This document shows positions 61,256 through 64,000 of a stretch of DNA of 64,000 nucleotides, one piece after another. Made by a program: the position numbers and the translations under genes. Numbering within the stretch: position 1 is the first letter of the stretch; each line of letters starts with the position of its first letter. Source of the DNA: Aureimonas phyllosphaerae (lineage in GTDB: Bacteria; Pseudomonadota; Alphaproteobacteria; Rhizobiales; Rhizobiaceae); contig NZ_FOOA01000007.1 of the NCBI RefSeq assembly GCF_900113065.1, positions 124,001-188,000 of the forward strand, read 5' to 3'. The notes beneath the pieces were generated by a model. That model did no database searches. It was not told the origin of the DNA and saw only the letters and a program-made list of their open reading frames with translations.

Positions 61256-62515
61256 ATGTGGACCTATTTCGCCGATTGGCTGCAATTCGGCGTGCGCTGG
61301 CTGCACGTCATCACCGCGATCGCCTGGATCGGATCGTCGTTCTACTTCATCGCGCTCGATCTCGGGCTGCGGAAGCCCCACGGAGCGCCGCTCGTCGGCG
61401 TCGGCGGCGAGGCCTGGCAGGTCCATGGCGGCGGCTTCTACCACATTCAGAAATACATGGTCGCGCCGCCGCACATGCCGGAGGACCTGACATGGTTCAA
61501 ATGGGAGAGCTATGCGACCTGGCTGTCCGGCTTCGCGCTCCTGTTCCTCGTCTACTATCTCGGCGCCGAGCTTTACCTGATCGACCCGGCCAAAGCGGAC
61601 CTGCCGGCCTGGGGGGCGACGCTGATCGGGCTGCTCGGCCTCGGGCTCGGCTGGATCGTCTATGACGCGATCTGCAAGTCGCCGCTGAAGAACAACGATT
61701 CGGCGCTCCTCGGCGTGCTCTTCGTCTACGTGGTGGCCGCGAGCTTCGTGTTCAGCCAGGTGTTTTCCGGGCGCGGTGCGATGCTGCACACGGGCGCGAT
61801 GATCGCGACGATCATGACCGCCAATGTCGCGATGCTGATCATCCCGAACCAGAAGATCGTGGTGGCCGACCTCAAGGCCGGGCGCACGCCCGATCCGCGC
61901 CTTGGAGCGGTGGCCAAGCAGCGCTCGCTCCACAACAACTACCTGACGCTGCCCGTCGTCTTCCTGATGCTGTCCAACCACTACCCGCTGGCCTTCGCCA
62001 CGGAGTGGAACTGGGCGATCGCGGGCCTCGTGCTCCTGATCGGTGCCGTGGTGCGGCACTTCTTCAACACGATGCACAAGACCGGGCAGCAGCTCTGGTG
62101 GTGCTGGGCGGTGGCCGGCGTCCTGTTCGCGGCCGTCATCACCCTGTCGGGCGCGCCGGGCTGGCGCGCGGCGGCCGGGTCCGGGCCGACGGCGGCGGAG
62201 ACCAGCCTCGACTTTCCAGCCGACCCGCAGGTGGCGCTCGCCCGTTCCAGCCATTTCGCCGAGGCCGAGAGCATCGTCCAGTCGCGCTGCTCGATGTGCC
62301 ATGCCCGCCAGCCGCTCTGGCCCGGCATCGGCCACGCGCCGAAGGCGATCCTGCTGGAGACCGGACGCGACATCGTCCTCAACGCCTCGCTGATCGAGCG
62401 GCAGGCCGTGCGCAGCCATGCCATGCCGCCCGGCAACATCACCGGCCTCGAGCCGGCCGAGCGGCTGGCCCTCGCGCGCTGGATCGAGTCCGGCGACGGA
62501 ACCTGGCGCCGCTGA
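61256..62515 (+). CDS. puuD: Urate hydroxylase PuuD (membrane, cytochrome c-linked)
   Basis: A 419-residue integral membrane enzyme converting urate to 5-hydroxyisourate. The N-terminal 300 residues hold eight or so helices (WLQFGVRWLHVITAIAWIGSSFYFIALD, FFNTMHKTGQQLWWCWAVAGVLFAAVI read in parts). The C-terminal domain is a cytochrome c (QSRCSMCHARQP, CxxCH, with Met in SHAMPPGN as the distal ligand). ATG at 61256 has GGGG upstream; GTG codons upstream are less plausible. It continues the BMP-importer operon. Confidence 0.95.
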   Translation: MWTYFADWLQFGVRWLHVITAIAWIGSSFYFIALDLGLRKPHGAPLVGVGGEAWQVHGGGFYHIQKYMVAPPHMPEDLTWFKWESYATWLSGFALLFLVYYLGAELYLIDPAKADLPAWGATLIGLLGLGLGWIVYDAICKSPLKNNDSALLGVLFVYVVAASFVFSQVFSGRGAMLHTGAMIATIMTANVAMLIIPNQKIVVADLKAGRTPDPRLGAVAKQRSLHNNYLTLPVVFLMLSNHYPLAFATEWNWAIAGLVLLIGAVVRHFFNTMHKTGQQLWWCWAVAGVLFAAVITLSGAPGWRAAAGSGPTAAETSLDFPADPQVALARSSHFAEAESIVQSRCSMCHARQPLWPGIGHAPKAILLETGRDIVLNASLIERQAVRSHAMPPGNITGLEPAERLALARWIESGDGTWRR

Positions 62516-62526
62516 AGGATCGGATC

Positions 62527-63936
62527 ATGAGCGACATTCATCCGGCCGGCGGCACGCTGGCGATCCGCGCGCGCGTCCTCTCCTACCATGCCCATCCCCT
62601 CACGGAGGGCGTCGAGGCCTCGCACCGCTACATCGAGGACGGGCTCGTCGTCGTCCGCGGCGGCGTGGTCGAGGCGGTGGGCGAGGCGGCCGGGTTGCTG
62701 GCCGACCTCGATCCCGCGATTCCCCTCGTCGACCACCGCCCGCATCTCCTGATGCCCGGCTTCATCGACCCGCATCTCCACATGCCGCAGACGCAGGTCA
62801 TCGGCTCCTACGGCACGGAACTGATGGAATGGCTGTCGAAGTACACGTTCCCGGAGGAGTCGCGCTACGGCGACCCCGCCGTGTCGGATGCCGCCGCCCG
62901 CTTCCTGATGGCCGAGCTTCTCCGCAACGGCACGACGACGGCGGTCGCCTTTTGCACATCGCACCCGCAGTCGGCGGAGAGCTTCTTTTCCGAGGCCGAT
63001 CGCCTAGGCCTGCGCATGGTGGGCGGCAAGGTGATGATGGATCGCCACGCGCCGGACGCGCTCCTCGACACGCCGGAGCGCGGCTATGACGAATCGACGG
63101 ACCTGATCCGCCGCTGGCACGGCAGGGGCCGCCTGTCCTATGCCATCTCGCCCCGCTTCGCGCCGACCTCGACGGAGGCGCAGCTGGAGGCGACGGGCGT
63201 GCTCGCCGCCGAATACCCCGACCTGCATATCCAGACGCACCTGTCGGAGAACCACGGCGAGATCGCCTTCGTGGCCGAGCTGTTCCCATGGGCGGAGGAC
63301 TATACGGCAGTCTACGAGCGATACGGTCTCGTGCGGCGCAAGGCGCTGTTCGGCCACTGCATCCACTTGTCGGAGCGCGAGCGCGGCGCGCTCGCCGAGA
63401 GGGAGGCGACGGCGGTCTTCTGCCCGACCTCGAACCTCTTCCTCGGCTCCGGCCTCTACGATCGCGACGCGGCGCTGGCGGCGGGGCTTCGGACCGGCAT
63501 CGCGACCGATATCGGCGGCGGCACGTCCTACTCGATGCTGACGACAGCGGCCGAGGGCTACAAGGTGCTGGCCCTGCGCGGACAGAAGCTGCGCGGCCAC
63601 GCCGCCTTCTATATGCTGACCGCCGGCAATGCCGACGCGATCGGCCTCAATGACAGGATCGGGCAGGTGGCGCCCGGTTTCGAGGCGGATTTCGTGATCC
63701 TCGACACGGCGGCGACGCCGGCCCAGCGGCGCCGGGCCGAGCGGATCGAGACGCTGGAGGAGGAGCTTTTCGTGCTGATGACGACCGGCGACGAGCGCAA
63801 TGTCGTGGCCACCTACGCGGCGGGCCGGAAGGTCCATTCGCGCGATGGTGATCGCGGGCTGCCCGGCCGGCTCGACCAGCCGGCGTTCGCGCCCTCGGGC
63901 GGCGGCATGCAGGGCGGCGAAACGCAGGCCCGCTGA
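62527..63936 (+). CDS. guaD: Guanine deaminase
   Basis: A 469-residue amidohydrolase converting guanine to xanthine. PGFIDPHLHMPQTQVIGSYG (metal site), LRNGTTTAVAFCTSHPQSAESFF, THLSENHGEIAFVAELFP, GHCIHLSERE and the D-containing ATDIGGGTSYSML are diagnostic. ATG at 62527 follows AAGGA, 11 bases after puuD, so it is in the same operon and supplies xanthine to XdhAB. It ends 64 bases before the window edge. Confidence 0.96.
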   Translation: MSDIHPAGGTLAIRARVLSYHAHPLTEGVEASHRYIEDGLVVVRGGVVEAVGEAAGLLADLDPAIPLVDHRPHLLMPGFIDPHLHMPQTQVIGSYGTELMEWLSKYTFPEESRYGDPAVSDAAARFLMAELLRNGTTTAVAFCTSHPQSAESFFSEADRLGLRMVGGKVMMDRHAPDALLDTPERGYDESTDLIRRWHGRGRLSYAISPRFAPTSTEAQLEATGVLAAEYPDLHIQTHLSENHGEIAFVAELFPWAEDYTAVYERYGLVRRKALFGHCIHLSERERGALAEREATAVFCPTSNLFLGSGLYDRDAALAAGLRTGIATDIGGGTSYSMLTTAAEGYKVLALRGQKLRGHAAFYMLTAGNADAIGLNDRIGQVAPGFEADFVILDTAATPAQRRRAERIETLEEELFVLMTTGDERNVVATYAAGRKVHSRDGDRGLPGRLDQPAFAPSGGGMQGGETQAR

Positions 63937-63970
63937 CGCGCCAGCACGATCTATGCGCTGCTCTGGCGCG
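63937..63970. repeat. Inverted repeat after guaD
   Basis: CGCGCCAG at 63937-63944 pairs with CTGGCGCG at 63963-63970 around an 18-base loop, starting directly at the guaD stop. No T-run; possible end-of-operon hairpin. Remaining 30 bases to the window edge show no feature. Confidence 0.35.
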
Positions 63971-64000
63971 TCCGATGTCGAGCGGCGCTGGCATCCGTCG

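Noticed and set aside
63647-63994. Minus-strand frame of 115 codons at the right edge
   Set aside because: Antisense to guaD, Arg/Pro/Ser-rich with no family features.

Overview
The window is a GC-rich (visibly about 68-70% GC), densely coded piece of an alphaproteobacterial chromosome, most likely Hyphomicrobiales (Rhizobiales). Supporting this are the gene families present (DUF1127, CsbD-like/DUF883, DUF29, the SorC-DhaK fusion, standalone UreD-A-B-C-E-F-G), the abundance of ATGA/GTGA/TGATG start-stop overlaps, and a three-hairpin anti-Shine-Dalgarno small RNA of a kind known from this class. I see no tRNA, rRNA, insertion sequence, prophage or CRISPR array. The species cannot be named from the sequence alone.

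Layout. 3-488: 3' end of a Gfo/Idh/MocA oxidoreductase. 793-4391: a sugar ABC importer (ATPase, permease, binding protein), followed by an Rrf2 regulator and an RBBP9-type hydrolase. 5897-9378: a single-domain response regulator convergent with a large hybrid histidine kinase. 9469-12287: elongation factor P divergent from its modification enzymes EpmA and EpmB. 12450-18652: a NUDIX hydrolase, then a three-gene SMC-like operon jetA-jetB-jetC (Wadjet/MksFEB family) with no jetD nuclease gene in the window. 18726-19067: a CsbD/DUF883 stress protein. 19167-28224: a polyol/ketose locus with a SorC regulator fused to DhaK, DhaL, a complete sugar ABC importer, a short-chain dehydrogenase and a second DhaK/DhaL pair. 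28225-28686: a non-coding region with a terminator and a small RNA on the minus strand. 28687-36841: assorted housekeeping genes (membrane protein, gamma-glutamyltransferase, DUF1127, M23 peptidase, PncB, ferredoxin-NADP reductase, an esterase, a Lrp-type domain, and a MfnB-like/FolB fusion), followed at 36969 by a MfnE-like kinase. 37610-45081: the urease operon. 45085-63936: purine catabolism.

How the genes work together. The right-hand third encodes almost the whole route from purines to ammonia. A BMP-type ABC importer (56344-61046) probably brings in the purine or nucleoside. Guanine deaminase and xanthine dehydrogenase (XdhABC) give urate, and 8-oxoguanine deaminase feeds urate directly. 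PuuD, UraH, and the UraD and PuuE halves of a fusion protein give allantoate, and AllA releases glyoxylate and urea. Urease then yields ammonia and CO2. Only the allantoate-to-ureidoglycolate step (allantoicase) is not encoded here. The left-hand ABC locus and the DhaK/DhaL locus are carbohydrate uptake systems. In the second, the dehydrogenase and two kinase pairs suggest oxidation of a polyol to a ketose that is then phosphorylated.

Most notable items: the JetABC operon without JetD; the small RNA with three UCCUCCC loops; a degenerate MfnB-like domain fused to dihydroneopterin aldolase next to a MfnE-like kinase; a urease operon interrupted by three opposite-strand genes for small secreted proteins; a shared palindrome TGAACGnnCGTTCA at two places; and a mutually exclusive stem arrangement upstream of puuD. 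No computation was run: positions of motifs and stems were read by eye, and family assignments rest on recognised motifs.
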